Part shown: positions 1 to 11,846 of the stretch, one piece after another
How the letters are laid out: every line of letters starts with the position of its first letter
Position numbering within the stretch: the first letter of the stretch is position 1
Source: Cryptomeria japonica
Taxonomy: Eukaryota; Streptophyta; Pinopsida; Cupressales; Cupressaceae
DNA: 64,000 nt
NCBI RefSeq assembly: GCF_030272615.1
Contig: NC_081405.1
Location: 308,300,014 to 308,364,013, forward strand
Direction of reading: 5' to 3'
Program-made: the position numbers and the translations under genes
The notes under the pieces: model-generated
Told to the model about the DNA's origin: nothing
What the model saw: the letters and a program-made list of their open reading frames with translations, nothing else
The model's database searches: none

Positions 1-709
1 AATTGTTAGTCTATATTGCATTTCTTTGCATGGTTGAAGACAATGGTAGATATGGTCATATCTAAATAGCAATAAATAAACTTGACTTAATTTTTATGCA
101 CAAAATTTTATCTCATTAATGCACAAAGGAATATGTACCATCACCAAGAGAGGGTCTTGTCAATGACAAATGATCTAGCATGAACCTGTATTTTTAAGAA
201 TTGTTAGTCTACACATAAAATGCACGAATGAACATAAAGGCTTTATGATAATCACTTCAACTGAAATGCATGATAATAAATGAAAAGGTGGGATTATATA
301 CCACAAAAATACGTCCCTTTGAATTATATCAACAAAACCCACTATGTTGACGCAAAAATCATAATGTGATACTATTGTATATCATCAAAAAAGACCTGCA
401 TGAGCATAAAGGTTTTGCGATAATTATATCATCAAAAACTGTCAAATAGTGTTCTCTAATAATAAAAATTGTAAAGCTCATCAAATGCATGATAATAAGT
501 CATGTTGCAAAAATACGTCCCTTTCGATTATATCAAATGTACTCGCTATGTGCATGCAAAAACTGTGTTGCCAAAAAAAACGTTCATCAATAGACCTGCA
601 TTTTGAACACATCCTTAATATACACATAACAAAATTGAACATTAAGGTTTAATGATAATTGTTTGAAATGAAATGCATGATAAAAAAAAAAGGCACCATT
701 AAAGACCTA
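1..709 (-). other. 3' flank of transposase gene with a tandem duplication
   Basis: Noncoding sequence downstream of the transposase stop (710-712). Positions 121-240 are the reverse complement of 42,450-42,570 in E_right, so this belongs to the element. A block with the motif caaaaatacgtccctttgaa occurs twice (about 303 and 508, period about 205 bases) but once in E_right (reverse complement near 42,431), so a local duplication expanded this copy. The first ~90 bases have no counterpart in E_right. No reading frame here looks real. Confidence 0.6.
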
Positions 710-3611
710 TTACTCAAGTGTGCCTGAAGGGTCATCTCTTTGCTTAAGAGTATCCAGTATTGCTTCATGATCAATAGTAGTCACTGTCCATAGCTCTTTG
801 GTATTTGGTTTTGCTTGATGCTTCAACAACTTGACATTTGTAGCTATAATAAGGTGTGAATACATTATAATGGTTTTGTGTCTCTCATAGTCTTCAAATG
901 CAGGTATGCCATTCTTTCTAATAATGTATGTTCACAACCAAGTTCCCACAATAACAACTGAACCTGTAGGATACGTGAACCCGTCATCATCTATCACTGG
1001 TTGTGTTAACTTTTGTTTTCCCTGTACACATCGTTCCAACCAATATTTTGATCTCTCTTCATTCCCTTGCGGTGCGACAATTGCAAAAACATGTCCTGGT
1101 TGTACAAGATCTGATAGACGGTCATACTCAAGTGAACTTACCATGTCATCATTTGATAAGGATATTGTTTGAGATAAAGGAGTTAGATAGTGGGGAACCC
1201 ATGTATCAACCCACTCACTTGACTCACACTGATACCAATCACACCGAACACAACTCTGACAAAAACAAGCCAATGCTCGTGTCCAAATGGTTCATGTACT
1301 TGCATCTAAGCTAAGAAATCAATGCATCTTTGAAGAATCTTTAATTGTTTGACAATCCAATCTATCTCCCACTATTCCCTCCTCAACCAACCAAAAGAAT
1401 CTAGTCACTACTGAATCAAGAGTACCTCCATGTGACAATGCTGAACTACACCAATCAACAGTAGAATGTGCATCAGAGAAATTTGTACCTGAAATCCTCA
1501 ATTGCTCCTTAACTAGAGCTCACTTCAAACATGCACCTTCTCCATCATGCTCTCCCTTCCCATGTCCTACCTCAAAAAAACACCAAATATGAGGTATACA
1601 CCTCTCTACATGTATTCTAATCAACCAATAAAACATATGGGCATTCTTGAATTCACCTATACAGTTATTTGACCATATTATATGTCGGTCAATTGTAATA
1701 TCTTTCTCATGCAAGAACTCAAAAAAATTCTCGAAAGAATGTTGCACATACTCAGAGGAGTGTGATCTATCATCACTCATATAAAAATGATAATCCCTGA
1801 TTATCTTCCTGTCCTCTTCTATACTATTAGGAGCATGTCTATATGTATCATGAACAAAAATAGAAATCTGGACTGAATTGTAGTACTGAGACTGTACCTC
1901 ATTATGTGGTTGCAATGTATAGTTCTTTGCAAAATCAACCACCGATACAATAATGCCAATCAGGAAAGAGTTCTTACACATCCTAAACTGTTGATCCAAC
2001 CATTGAGACCTATGGGTGTGCCTTGCATACTTGTAGAAAATATTTTCCTTAAAATCCAAAATAAAATCAACAATACTCACTTCTCTTGAGACTAATTTGC
2101 ATCTAGAACCTTCACCTCCACTCTTCAAAGTATATTTTACTATCTCATATCTTTTTTTATCAACATAATTCTTTCCAAACTCGTGTTCACTACCCTCATG
2201 AAAACATGAAGCAAACTTTGACAACCCACTACATTATGAGCACTTCTCATTCAAACAATCATTTCTATAGAAATAGAAACCATCATCTCTAGGGCATAAA
2301 AATAGATCTTGCAAGTCTCTTGATAATCTCAGAAATAGCATTGAACCACACTCCTGCAACATCTCACTAGTATGCATCGCAGAACGAATATGACATAAAA
2401 GTTCATGGTACATTGAAAACTCCACATGGTACTTGCAACAACAAGTATTGCGAATCTTAAGAGGAACACAATAAAATGGTTTCAAAGATTCAAAGGCCCT
2501 TTGTGATATTTGCAAAGTTGGATGTAATTCACAATATTTTTTGTATAATATTGTTTGGCTTGATTCCAAGAAATGTTTGGGATGTGGTGTGCGGTCTTGG
2601 TTGTCGATTCTTAATTTCAAAACGTCCTTTACATTGGGTGACACTCTAGAATTAGAGTGCCAAAATTGTTGAATCTCCTCCTTCACATTGTCAGTCACTT
2701 TCTATCAATATGTGGAAGCCTCCCACCAAAAGACCATGTATCTTGATGAAGTGGATCGTCAAGTCTTTGTCTTTGTGCAAGTTCTCTATCCAAATTTTTA
2801 TGGTTTATGTTAAAATCAACACAAGTTTGTCTCATTTGAGGATCCTTCCTCAATTGATGGCTTACTAATGAGGTTGTAATCACTCTTCGAGTGGCTCTCT
2901 TATCTCTTTCTTTGGTATTCTTTCCAATAGAATTGAGAGAGTCAAATAATTTTTTTGCAATAATATAATTTATCTCCATCTTCTTGTTCATACGAATCTT
3001 CAATTTGTTTAGCAATGGTCTCATCTTTATCATCTTTAGCAATTGAACAAAGAGTTGGCATTGCTAGGTCAACGTCTTATTGCTAAAATTTTGGTTGAAA
3101 AGTTCTCTAGCCCACAACCGAACGGTTCTTGTTGACCTCTTGCCTTCAAGATTCACAATAATGTTCTCATCGATTTCAAATAGCCATTTTGGGGTTCTTG
3201 AAGGTCTTGGATTTGGAATTTGTCTTTAATCCATGAGAGGGTCTTGATTTATAAAGTAATTAGGTCTTACATATGGTTCACTTGGTTGAGCAATTCCACC
3301 TTCAATGTCAAAGTTCTCCACATTTTCACCTCCTATGTCAAAATTTTCCACATGTTGAGCATTTTCATTATCACTTTCAACATTTTCAACATTTTCAAAA
3401 TTTTCACTTTCAAAATCTACATTTTCATTTTCAATAAGTTATGGCACATTTTCAAATTCAATTTCCTCTTCACTTGAAGTAACATTAGCAATATTTAACA
3501 TACCTTTCTTCTCCTCCTATGACATTCTCTATCTCTTTCTCTATACACTTCAATTTGGTCATTTGAAAGTTTTCTTTTGCGTTCAGACTTTCGATGACTA
3601 CTACTTCCCAT
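710..3611 (-). pseudogene. DDE-type transposase gene, E_left copy (decayed)
   Basis: Same gene as 40,049-42,236, with the 5' part kept. A first exon can be placed at 3,611-3,504: 36 codons starting MGSSSHRKSERKRK, very basic, then a good donor (AAG/GTATGT). Next come an acidic stretch rich in Glu and Asn (about 3,480-3,240), a DNA-binding-like basic region (about 3,040-2,700) and the catalytic part. In the catalytic part are a Cys-rich segment (NTCCCKYHVEFSMYHELLCH, near 2,440), VVDFAKNY (near 1,940), WSNNC (near 1,670) and FFEVGHGKGEHDG (near 1,560), followed by a Cys-rich C-terminal domain. Breaks: a one-base deletion near 2,698 relative to the right copy, a probable frameshift in an A run near 2,950, and several stop codons (near 2,234, 1,520, 1,319). 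By analogy with DDE transposases it would bind the terminal repeats and move the element. The family is not certain; a Sola-like superfamily is my best guess from the 4-bp target duplication of E_right. Confidence 0.72.
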
Positions 3612-3741
3612 TTCCCTATACACAGATGCTCCTACATGATTGACAATGTAAGATTTGACTTTAAGAATCTCCCAAAAGCACAAATTTGTCTCAACCTATC
3701 TGAAAACTTGTGATCATTGACATAAAATAGAATATGCAGAT

Positions 3742-3774
3742 TGTGGGCCATTGGAATCCACAAAATGGCCCACA
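3742..3774. repeat. Subterminal hairpin
   Basis: Perfect 11-base arms TGTGGGCCATT (3,742-3,752) and AATGGCCCACA (3,764-3,774) around a short loop. It lies between the transposase 5' end and the ATATCCG module. A hairpin with different sequence but similar placement is at 46,919-46,940 in E_right, so the shape rather than the sequence may be kept. Confidence 0.6.
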
Positions 3775-3931
3775 AGGCTCTTTTTTATGATATCTGATTT
3801 AAATGTATAAATTTGTGGTCCCAAAATTTTTCCCGTTGCTGCCTTTTTTTATTGAACTGCCACATTAATGGCAATGGAAGAAATCGGATATCCGATTAAA
3901 TCCAATATCTGATTTTATTAGTCTTATTTTA
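3772..3931 (+). repeat. Array-flanking module with CGGATATCCG palindrome
   Basis: Resembles 34,380-34,530 in the same orientation: shared tttgtggtcc / tttgcggtcc, ttgctgcc, the palindrome (CGGATATCCG at 3,885-3,894), gattttatt and a final cttattttagagag leading straight into the GA tract. A degenerate inverted version lies on the other side of the array (about 6,130-6,220). The array is therefore bracketed by an inverted pair of modules, as if it were a unit of its own. Confidence 0.65.
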
Positions 3932-3947
3932 GAGAGAGAGAGAGAAG

Positions 3948-3980
<33 letters not shown>

Positions 3981-4015
3981 AGGGAGAGGGAGAGAGAGAG
4001 AGAGTGGGGGAGAGA
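3932..4015 (+). repeat. GA microsatellite
   Basis: Near-perfect (GA)n with occasional GG, joining the flank module to the decamer array. A CT tract mirrors it on the other side of the array (5,886-6,053). Confidence 0.9.
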
Positions 4016-5885
4016 GGCATCATATGGTGTCCTAGGATAACATATGACCCCTTATGACACCATATGGTGTTGTTAGGGGTCATATGGTGTCCATAGGCAT
4101 CATATGGTGTCCTAGGACACCATATGACCCCTTAAGACACCAAATTGTGTTGTTATGGGTCATATGGTGTCCTAAGGGGTCATATTATGTCCTATGACAC
4201 TTTAGGACACCATATGACCCATAATGACATCATATGGTGTCATAAGGGGTACTATGGTGTCCTATGATCCCTTAGGACACCATATGACCCATAACGACAC
4301 AATGTGTTGTTTTAAGGGGTCATATGGTGTTATAGGACACCATATGATGCTTATGGACACCATATGACCCTTAACCACACCATATGGTGTCATAAGGGGT
4401 CTTATGTTGTCCTCAAGGGTCATATGGTGTTCCATGAACCCTTATGACCCCTTAGGAGACCATATGACTCGTTATGACACCATATTGGGTCACTTTGATC
4501 CTATGGTGTCCTAAGGGGTAATATTATGTCCTACGACCCCTTAGGACACCATATGACCCCTAACGATACCATATGGTGTCACAAGGGGTCCTATGGTATC
4601 CTAGGACCCCTTAGGACACCATATGACCCCTTAAGACATCATATTTGGTTGTTATGGGTCATATTGTGTCCTAATGGGTCATATTGTGTCGAATGACCCC
4701 TTTAAGACATCATATGACCCCTTAGGACACCATATGACCCCTAATGACACCATTTTAGGTTGCTTTGGGTCATATTATGTCCTAAGGGGTCATATTGTGT
4801 CCTAGGACACCATATGACCCCTAACGACACCATATGGTGTTATAAGGGGTCATATGGTGTCCCATGAACCCTTATAACCCCTTAGGACACCATACGACCC
4901 TTTATGACACCATATTGGGTCGCTTTGGGTCCTATCGTGTCCCAAGGGGTCATATTATGCCTTACAACCCCTTAGGACACCATATGACCCCTAACGACAC
5001 CATATGGTGTCATAAGGGGTCCTATGGTGTCCATAGGGTTCATATGGTGTCCTATGACCCCTTAGGACACCATATGACTCATAACAACACAATTTGGTGT
5101 CTTAAGGGGTCATATGGTGTCCTAGGACACTATATGATGCCTATGGACACCATATGACCCCTAACGACACCATATGGTGTCATAAGGGGTCATATGTTGT
5201 CTTTAGGGGTCATATGGTGCCCCATGAACCCTTATGAACCCTTAGGACACCATACGACCCATTATGACACTATATTGGGTCGCTTTGGGTCCTATGGTGT
5301 CCTAAGGGGTCATATTATGTCCTATGACCCCTTAGGACACCATATGACCCCTAACGACACCATATGGTGTCATAAGGGGTTCTATGGTGTCCCTAGGGGT
5401 CATATGGTGTCCTACGACCCCTTAGCACACCATATGCACCCTTAAGACACCATATTTGGTCGTTATGGGTCATATTGTGTCCTAGTGGGTCATATTGTGC
5501 CCTAGTGGGTCATATTGTGTCATATGACCCCTTTAAGACATCATATGACCCCTTAGGACACCATATGACCCCTAATGACACCATATTGGGTTGCTTTGGG
5601 TCATATTGTGTCCTAAGGGGTCATATTGTGTCCTACAAACCCTTAGGACACCATATGACCCATAACGACACAATTTGGTGTCTTAAGGGGTCATATGGTG
5701 TCCTAGGACACCATATGATGCTTATGGACACCATATGATCCCTAACAACACCATATGGTGTCATAAGGGGCTGTATGTTGTCCTTAGGGGTCATATGGTG
5801 TCCCATGAACCCTTATGACCCCTTAGGACACCATACAACCCGTTGTGACACCATATTGGGTCACTTTGGGTCTTATGGTGTCTTA
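4016..5885. repeat. Decamer array 1 (GACACC/GACCCC modules, both orientations)
   Basis: About 1.87 kb made almost wholly of 10-base modules: a 4-base linker (ATAT, CTAA, TTAG, TAAC and similar) plus one of four hexamers, GACACC, GACCCC or their reverse complements GGTGTC, GGGGTC. Forward and reverse modules are mixed, giving many short palindromes such as GACACCATATGGTGTC. The 10-base register holds for long stretches with few indels. Open frames through it on both strands repeat the same peptide every 10 codons because 3 x 10 bases is 30; they are a by-product of the period and not genes. Confidence 0.92.
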
Positions 5886-6011
5886 ATCTCTCTCTCTCCC
5901 CCTCTCCCCTAATCTCTCTCTCTCTCTCTCTCTCTCTCCCCCCTAATCTCTCTCCCTCTCCTTCTCTCTCTCTCTCTCTCCCCTAATCTCTCTCTATCCC
6001 TCTCCCCTAAT

Positions 6012-6053
<42 letters not shown>
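5886..6053 (+). repeat. CT microsatellite
   Basis: Runs of (CT)n broken by CCCCTAAT, closing the right side of array 1. Mirror image of the GA tract at 3,932-4,015. Confidence 0.9.
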
Positions 6054-6055
<2 letters not shown>

Positions 6056-7046
6056 AATATCATATACTAATTTATTTATAAATTAATATATTAATATATT
6101 AATAAATATTAGATTAATCATGGACAAATTTAGTTAGAGAATTTACTTATTAAAATCGAAAATTCGATTTTTGTAGTCAAATTTTCAAATTTCAAATTTT
6201 GGCTTAGGAATGCTTTGGTATTTGGCTTGGAAGTGACAAGCCCGGAAAGTCGACTGAAAAAATGAGTTTTTTCAGTATTCCTTGATTTTCCAAATTTTAC
6301 ACTAGTGGCCGATGACTTTTTTTGTAGCCAAAATTGATAAAATGAAAAGGGTTTTTTAAGGACGTTCCCAACTTCCAACAATATAAGGCTTGTCTTATTT
6401 TGACTTTAATAAATAATTATTATTTATTTTCTAATTGAATTCTGACAATAGTCCTGATTGATAGACTGATTGAAAAACACTCATAACTTTCAAATGGTAT
6501 AATATTTTTTGAATCTGAAACATGCATCACATCCTATGCTTCGTCTACTATAGGGAAAAATTAAAAAAAAATAAAATTCATAAGGTTTTGACCAAGTTAA
6601 GGTGGTCAGACGTAGGAGTTTTTGAATTTCTGAAAAGATGTAGTAAAACATTTATAAATAATTATTTACTTTATAAAAAAAATAAAAAAATGTGTCACAT
6701 CTGGACATGAGTCTAGTACTTATATTATAAATATAATAAAAAATATTATGATTTGATTGTGATTAGGGTGGTCAGACATACGTCTACTTCTTATTTTTTT
6801 CCTAAACTTTTAGTACCATTGTATTGAAATTTGAAATTTTCATCAGATAGCATTTTCTTTTTCCAAAAAATAAACTAGTAGCTTAGAAACTACATTCAAT
6901 TTTCTATATATTCTCTTCTTACATATTTTAAAAATAATGTTCACAACTTATTCAAATTTTCGTGTCAAGTTGCATAACTCTAATTTTCTGAAATTTCATT
7001 GCCACTTAAGGGCCTGTTTTGGCACACCATGATCCTGCACATACCC
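6054..7046 (-). repeat. Terminal region S of E_left
   Basis: Reverse complement of 33,551-34,450, clearly homologous over nearly the whole length apart from an AT-rich insert next to the CT tract. It ends in the terminal inverted repeat at 7,017-7,046. GGTGGTCAGAC occurs twice in direct orientation (about 6,600 and 6,768), a possible transposase-binding repeat (inference). Reading frames here are short and unsupported. Confidence 0.8.
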
Positions 7047-7229
7047 TCTTGTGTATCTTCATTTTAGATGGTTCATGATTTGGTGCTCTGAAAGTTATAT
7101 TTCTTTGTGACAATTGCTTATTGGTTGTGTTCTTGAGCTTTGAGATGTTGACAGATGAAGATTTGAAAAGTGGTGTTGGTGTAACCATTTTGGATGATTC
7201 TAACATGCTTGATGGTGTTTCCTAGTCAT

Positions 7230-8055
7230 TTCCTCTTTTTTTTGGCGATCCGCATTGATCGTTGAGAAATTTTTTGGTGATTTCTTTTAACCGGTGATAA
7301 TTTGTGTGTTATGTAGTATTTCCGGTGGTGTAGCATGTTGCAGTTGATCTTGGAGGTATTTTAGGTGGATTTAATTGTTTGGGAATTTGAATTAGGTTCA
7401 TGCTATGTAATGTAAATCTAAATATTGGTCTGGTGGTCGATCTTTGTATCGTGTAATGTAATTTTTGTAATTATGAGTTGAGGGTTGAGGTTTTAGCCGA
7501 CCTTGTTATCAAGGTTGATGATTTGTATATATATGTGAGATGCTTATGTAATTTATGTGGAAAGAGGTAAATGTGCGAACAAGGATATATCATTCAACGA
7601 AGTGTTGTGATGAGTTTTGTGTTGCGGGGTAGACAATTGTACTTAATCAGAATTGTCATCAGGCATTTGTAGATGCTATCATTGTAGTTCATTCCTTCCA
7701 CATTGTAGTCCGAATCATTTTGTAAGTCAGTGAGACTTCCCTGAGGGTTGTAGCCTTTTGGGCATATATCTTTTGAGCAGTGAGCTCTAGGCAATGTGCC
7801 TGAATGCATGTGAATTACCCATTGTAACATTTTCACATACTATTGTAGAGTATCATCTTATTGTGGCTAGGTTCCCACCGTAGTTTATCCCTTAACGGGG
7901 TTTTCCACATCAAAATCTTGGTGTTATGTGTGTTGTGTTGTTAATTTTCTTATATGTATGTTATTGTTGTGGTCTATCAGTTAATATTTTGGAAGTTTAA
8001 TCTGTTGTGCATCTGGTGAAGACTAATTCACCCCCCCTCTCAGTCTTCCTTCTTC
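7230..8055 (+). mobile_element. LTR remnant, Copia-like
   Basis: Has features common in plant Copia LTRs: a TATA-like stretch (tgtatatatatg, near 7,530), the segment ggttcccaccgtagtttatcccttaacgg cut here as ggttcccaccg and aacggggttttccac (7,870-7,910), and attcaccccccctctcag near the 3' end (8,028-8,046). No internal Copia domain follows; a gypsy gag frame starts straight after, so this is a solo LTR or a truncated element. The left boundary is uncertain. Confidence 0.5.
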
Positions 8056-8056
8056 A

Positions 8057-9030
8057 TTGTTTCTAATGAGATACATAAAGATAAATCACAACATCAATAT
8101 TCAAGTGGAAGCCATGACAACAAGTGTGGCCCGTTTATCCAAATACTTTAGAAAAGACTTAACTCGGATTATTTTTGAGCCTTTTCATAGTATAATGTTG
8201 AGGTTGATAAATGCTAATATGTTGAAACTTCCCCCCATTAGACCAATTGAACCTTCTAAACAATTATTACCCTATCATGATCCCAAATCCTTTTGTCAAT
8301 ATAACTATCAACCTGGCCATGATACTGAGAAGTGTTATACTTTGAGGAGCAAGATTAAAGAGTTCATTGTTAATAATACTATATCTATAGCTAGTGTGAA
8401 TGACAAAGGAAATAAATCTGGAGCTCCTCCTAACAAAAATATCCAAATCTTCACCAATTATTTTCCTTCTCACTCTATTGATGTTGTTGAGTCCAAGCCT
8501 CTTGCCTTTTCTTCCAACAACCTTGGTGCAGAATCTAATAATGCTATGAATCTCGTTGACAAACCTACACCTCCTAAGGACCTATGCATTAACTTTGATC
8601 GTAGTGAGACTATTGTTGCACCTGATGGCCTATTATATATCACTGGGAAGATGAAAGAAAAATTCTTATGAGGAGTTCTTATTGATCCAATGTGTATGGT
8701 GAATGTGATCATTGAAGAATATCTTTAGATTTTACAATTGCATCAAGTAACATATGATAAATTTAATGTTATGGCCAAGGTGTATGATGGTTTCTCTTTA
8801 AATTTTCTACTATTGGCTCTATTACCCTTCCTATCAAGGTTGGTACTAAGTGCTTAGATGTGACTTTTTCTATCACTCCTACATTAAATCAATTTCGTGT
8901 GAATTTGGGACATCTTTGGCTATCTTCCACGAAAGATATCCCTTCTACCATTCGTAAATGTTTAAAATTCCCTCATAATGGTACTATCATTATAGTTAAT
9001 CATAGCCTTTACCAACCCATGTGAATCTTG
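8057..9030 (+). pseudogene. Ty3/gypsy gag-protease fragment
   Basis: Frame 8,057-8,671 holds a retroviral-type zinc knuckle (CQYNYQPGHDTEKCYTL, 8,298-8,348), followed by PNKNIQIFTNYFPSH. The part after the stop near 8,671 continues as an aspartic-protease-like domain in broken frames: IDPMCMVNVI (near 8,680), then strands typical of the retropepsin fold up to about 9,030. The N-terminal part of gag is missing. Stops near 8,669 and 8,727 and further frameshifts break the frame. It belongs with the 3' LTR starting at 10,793. Confidence 0.65.
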
Positions 9031-10777
9031 TAAATTTCACCTTTTATTACTTTTGGCCTAAACAATATGAGCCTCTTAAACCTCGAAGTGACACCCTTTT
9101 CTATCTTATCAAAAGTAGAAAAATGAGATAATCATATCTTTGAGTAAGCCTAGAGACCCTAGACCTATTCCTCCTCCTCATGATGGACCTGGTATCCTTC
9201 CTACATCTTCTATTTCTCCCATGTGTTCCATAGTCCTTCTTCCTATGTCTTACGAGGGAAAGCATTTGGAAACTTTGATGTGTCAACCTAGTGTGGCTTC
9301 TCCCATTTCTCCCACTTTAAAGGAAGAAAATAAGCATATGTCAGTTGATGCTCAACCTTCACAACCCTTGGCTAAAACTAAAAGAAACCATTGCATGAGA
9401 GAATGCAGATGAAGACATCACACTAAGGCTTGTGAAATTTCTTCCCAAATCATTTCCTCCTTGAAGTCACCAAATGCTGACATGATCCCATTTGTCTAGC
9501 CTTCTCCCAACCCTAGGAAGGAAGTTCAACCTAAATCAGCAAGATTAAAAATCCTTAAGAAAAATAATGGTTCATTCTCTTTTCATATTAGAGATGCTAT
9601 TTTTATTAATATAGATGATAATATGGATGATGATGTTGTTCATGTTAATAATTTTGATTTTAATGATTTTGATGATGTGCATGAGCTTGTTGATATTAAT
9701 CATGATCTATCTTCACATTTTTCAAAAGCATTAATCCTAGCTCCTAGTGACGAACAAATTCACTCATCATTAGAGCATGGTGCTTGTTTGGAACTTGTGG
9801 TAGCTCCATCTATTGTGCTCAAAGTAGCTCCTCTTGAAATCTTGTTCACCTTCCCAAAATAATGTTCAACAATATTGGGAGGTAGATGATTTGCTTGATT
9901 ATATTCATTTTTCCTATAGATCCTCTCTTGTCTATTTTCTTGTTTTTAATGTGTTTCCCCCATGACATGTGTTTTGGTGTTATGTTAGGTTATCTTTATA
10001 TGATCCTTGTTACTCTATTGGTTCAAGGTAATGAAGAGGTTGAATCTATTATGTCATTCGTCTATTTGTATCTCAATTCTTCTATATGTTGTCCCTTGTG
10101 TTGTCACTTGGGGACAATGCAAAGCCTTGAGATCTCTTTGGTTTCTTCCATGCTGACTCAAAAGATAGATGTTCCCTTCTTCCATTGTGTATGTAGTTCC
10201 ACTACCTTTGGGGGATTAGGTCAATTCCATATAAATATGACCATGATATACATTATTTATTGTAAGAGCATATTAACCACAAAGATAGTGGATCCCTTAT
10301 TTTCTTTTATGTTTTGTGACCATTATCCTTTGATTTGTCATGTCTTCGGGGTATCTCATTGTAATAACATGCTTGTCGTTTGGATGCATCCTACCCTAAA
10401 GAAATTTCTCTCAATAAGGTACGATTGTATGCAATTTCTTTAACATGGGAGCATACACTCTACTCAATGTTACACTTTATGTACACACCATGACATGTTT
10501 CATACTCTAGTTACTTTTCAAACTAAGTATTTTTCTTTGTACTTTGGTATTTTTCTTTTTCATAACTCATAATAAGAAAATATTACTAGGCTAGTAGTCA
10601 TGTTCTCTCTCTCTCTTTTCTCTTTATCATGATGTTCCTTTTATCTTGATTTTAGAGTAGTAAGATCCTAAAGTACCTGGGGGCTTAGAGTGTCTTGTCT
10701 CTTTGATATCTTGATGAAATTTTTCAATGCAAACCTTTGTATTTTATTGTGAGTATGCTTAGTCTCATAATCTTGCT
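9031..10777 (+). mobile_element. Internal region of the RT-less gypsy element
   Basis: Joins the protease region to the polypurine tract. Frames at 9,140-9,412 and 9,623-9,862 look like remnants of one low-complexity polyprotein: proline-rich, then a basic patch, then an Asp/Asn-rich part (VNNFDFNDFDDVHEL). Another remnant at 9,886-10,443 is hydrophobic and may be spurious. No YXDD reverse transcriptase, RNase H or integrase motif was seen in any frame. So this is a non-autonomous derivative or has a large internal deletion. Confidence 0.5.
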
Positions 10778-10792
10778 AAAGTGGGGGATAAA
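10778..10792 (+). promoter_or_regulatory. Polypurine tract of gypsy element
   Basis: AAAGTGGGGGATAAA directly before the 3' LTR start TGTAGCATCC. Expected primer site for plus-strand synthesis. Confidence 0.65.
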
Positions 10793-11085
10793 TGTAGCAT
10801 CCTAAATTGTACTCACCTACATGTTTGTCCTCACTTAGACCTCACTTTGGCACTTCAAATTTTGAGGCTTGATTGAAGTGTTGATTCTTCTCACACAAAC
10901 TATTAAACATGTTTTTCACTATCTTTGTAGAATCCCTCCAAACTTGGAGCCACAATTTCTAGGACCATGACACCCAACTTGGGGTAGGAGTACCCTAGGT
11001 TTATTAGGCTTCAAGAGTATAAATTTGGGATTTTGTTTTGTTTTATGTTATTACATGTAATAAGGTATTGAATGACTAATTTTAA
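10793..11085 (+). mobile_element. 3' LTR fragment of the RT-less gypsy element
   Basis: Starts TGTAGCATCC right after the polypurine tract and runs until it meets a minus-strand LTR fragment near 11,087. No matching 5' LTR is in the window, so the element is truncated at both ends. Confidence 0.5.
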
Positions 11086-11086
11086 T

Positions 11087-11846
11087 ATAACAGTCATGTT
11101 TGTGTTTCCAACTGATTGCTCCAAGAAATCTCTATGAGGGGCCTATCTCAATCTCCAAGACCCTGGATTAGTGGGCCAATTGATAGAGTGTGGACAAGGG
11201 ATAAGGAACTACTCACACTCTCTGCACTTTAGGCTCTGTAGGACCAAAGTGGGTATCCCTTAGGGTAGAATTTTAGTCTCTTTAGGTAGATATGATGCTA
11301 CAATAGATGAGTTATCAAACTACTATGTTAATCAATGATCTTTAAACTCTAAAGGATGTGGCCTGTATCCATAGATAATTCTAATCACAAATGAGCACTC
11401 AATTTTCCTAAAAACTTGAAAGTAAAAGGGCATGAAATACATTGATTACTGAAAATGATTTGATGAATTTTTATTTCTAGTACAACTACCATCACAATAG
11501 TATGACCACTGCCTTATCCATTGGGCTATACACTAGATGAACCATTATTACAATAAAAAATGTATTCTCTGTAGTGCCTTGGGCATAGTGTGGTTAATAC
11601 CTTGTATTAGTCACAACACAAGATGAATTTCTCAATTGCAACTCAATACTGCTCTCTACATAGAATCCCTTAAATAAAAATTGGCAAATTTTAATCTCCT
11701 ACTTTAGAAGAAGCCAATATCCACTCAAAACTCATTCAACACATTGAAGAGACATGAATTTGAAAATCCTTGATTCTATTAACTCATATAAGATTCTAGA
11801 TCACAAGCCAACAGAAACAACTTCGAAATCATTAAACTAGATTTTG
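11087..11846 (-). mobile_element. LTR fragment of the Tat-like gypsy family
   Basis: Shares patchy similarity with the LTR at 18,616-19,923 in the same orientation, for example 11,140-11,280 against 18,710-18,810 (ctccaagaac..., tttgggctctgca against tttaggctctgta, gggtgg against gggtat). It abuts the integrase N-terminal part at about 11,847, so integrase and LTR were joined by an internal deletion. Boundaries are approximate. Confidence 0.45.

Larger units (their letters stand above)
1..7046 (-). mobile_element. Partial large DNA transposon, copy E_left
   Basis: Inverted relative of the complete element at 33,551-47,707; its far end lies beyond the window. Read on the minus strand it runs from its terminus at 7,046 (GGGTATGTGCAGGATCATGG) through region S, a pyrimidine tract, the decamer array, a purine tract, an ATATCCG flank module and the transposase gene to 710, then 3' sequence shared with 42,240-42,590. 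The first ~55 bases of its terminus are almost identical to the left end of E_right. Plus-strand bases just outside the end are tctt; the matching target duplication cannot be checked. The transposase 5' exon, deleted in E_right, survives here. Calling this one element rather than juxtaposed pieces rests on the same order of parts as in E_right. Confidence 0.75.

Noticed and set aside
906-1314. Plus-strand frames opposite the transposase (906-1,172 and 1,003-1,314)
   Set aside because: They are antisense shadows of the C-terminal transposase coding region.
4016-5885. Telomere or centromere satellite
   Set aside because: No TTTAGGG-type repeat; the array is bracketed by transposon sequence and its copies lie at matching places in two transposons.
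9886-10443. 185-codon hydrophobic frame
   Set aside because: The hydrophobicity comes from T-rich sequence; it matches no membrane protein pattern and lies in a dead retrotransposon. Kept only as part of the internal region.
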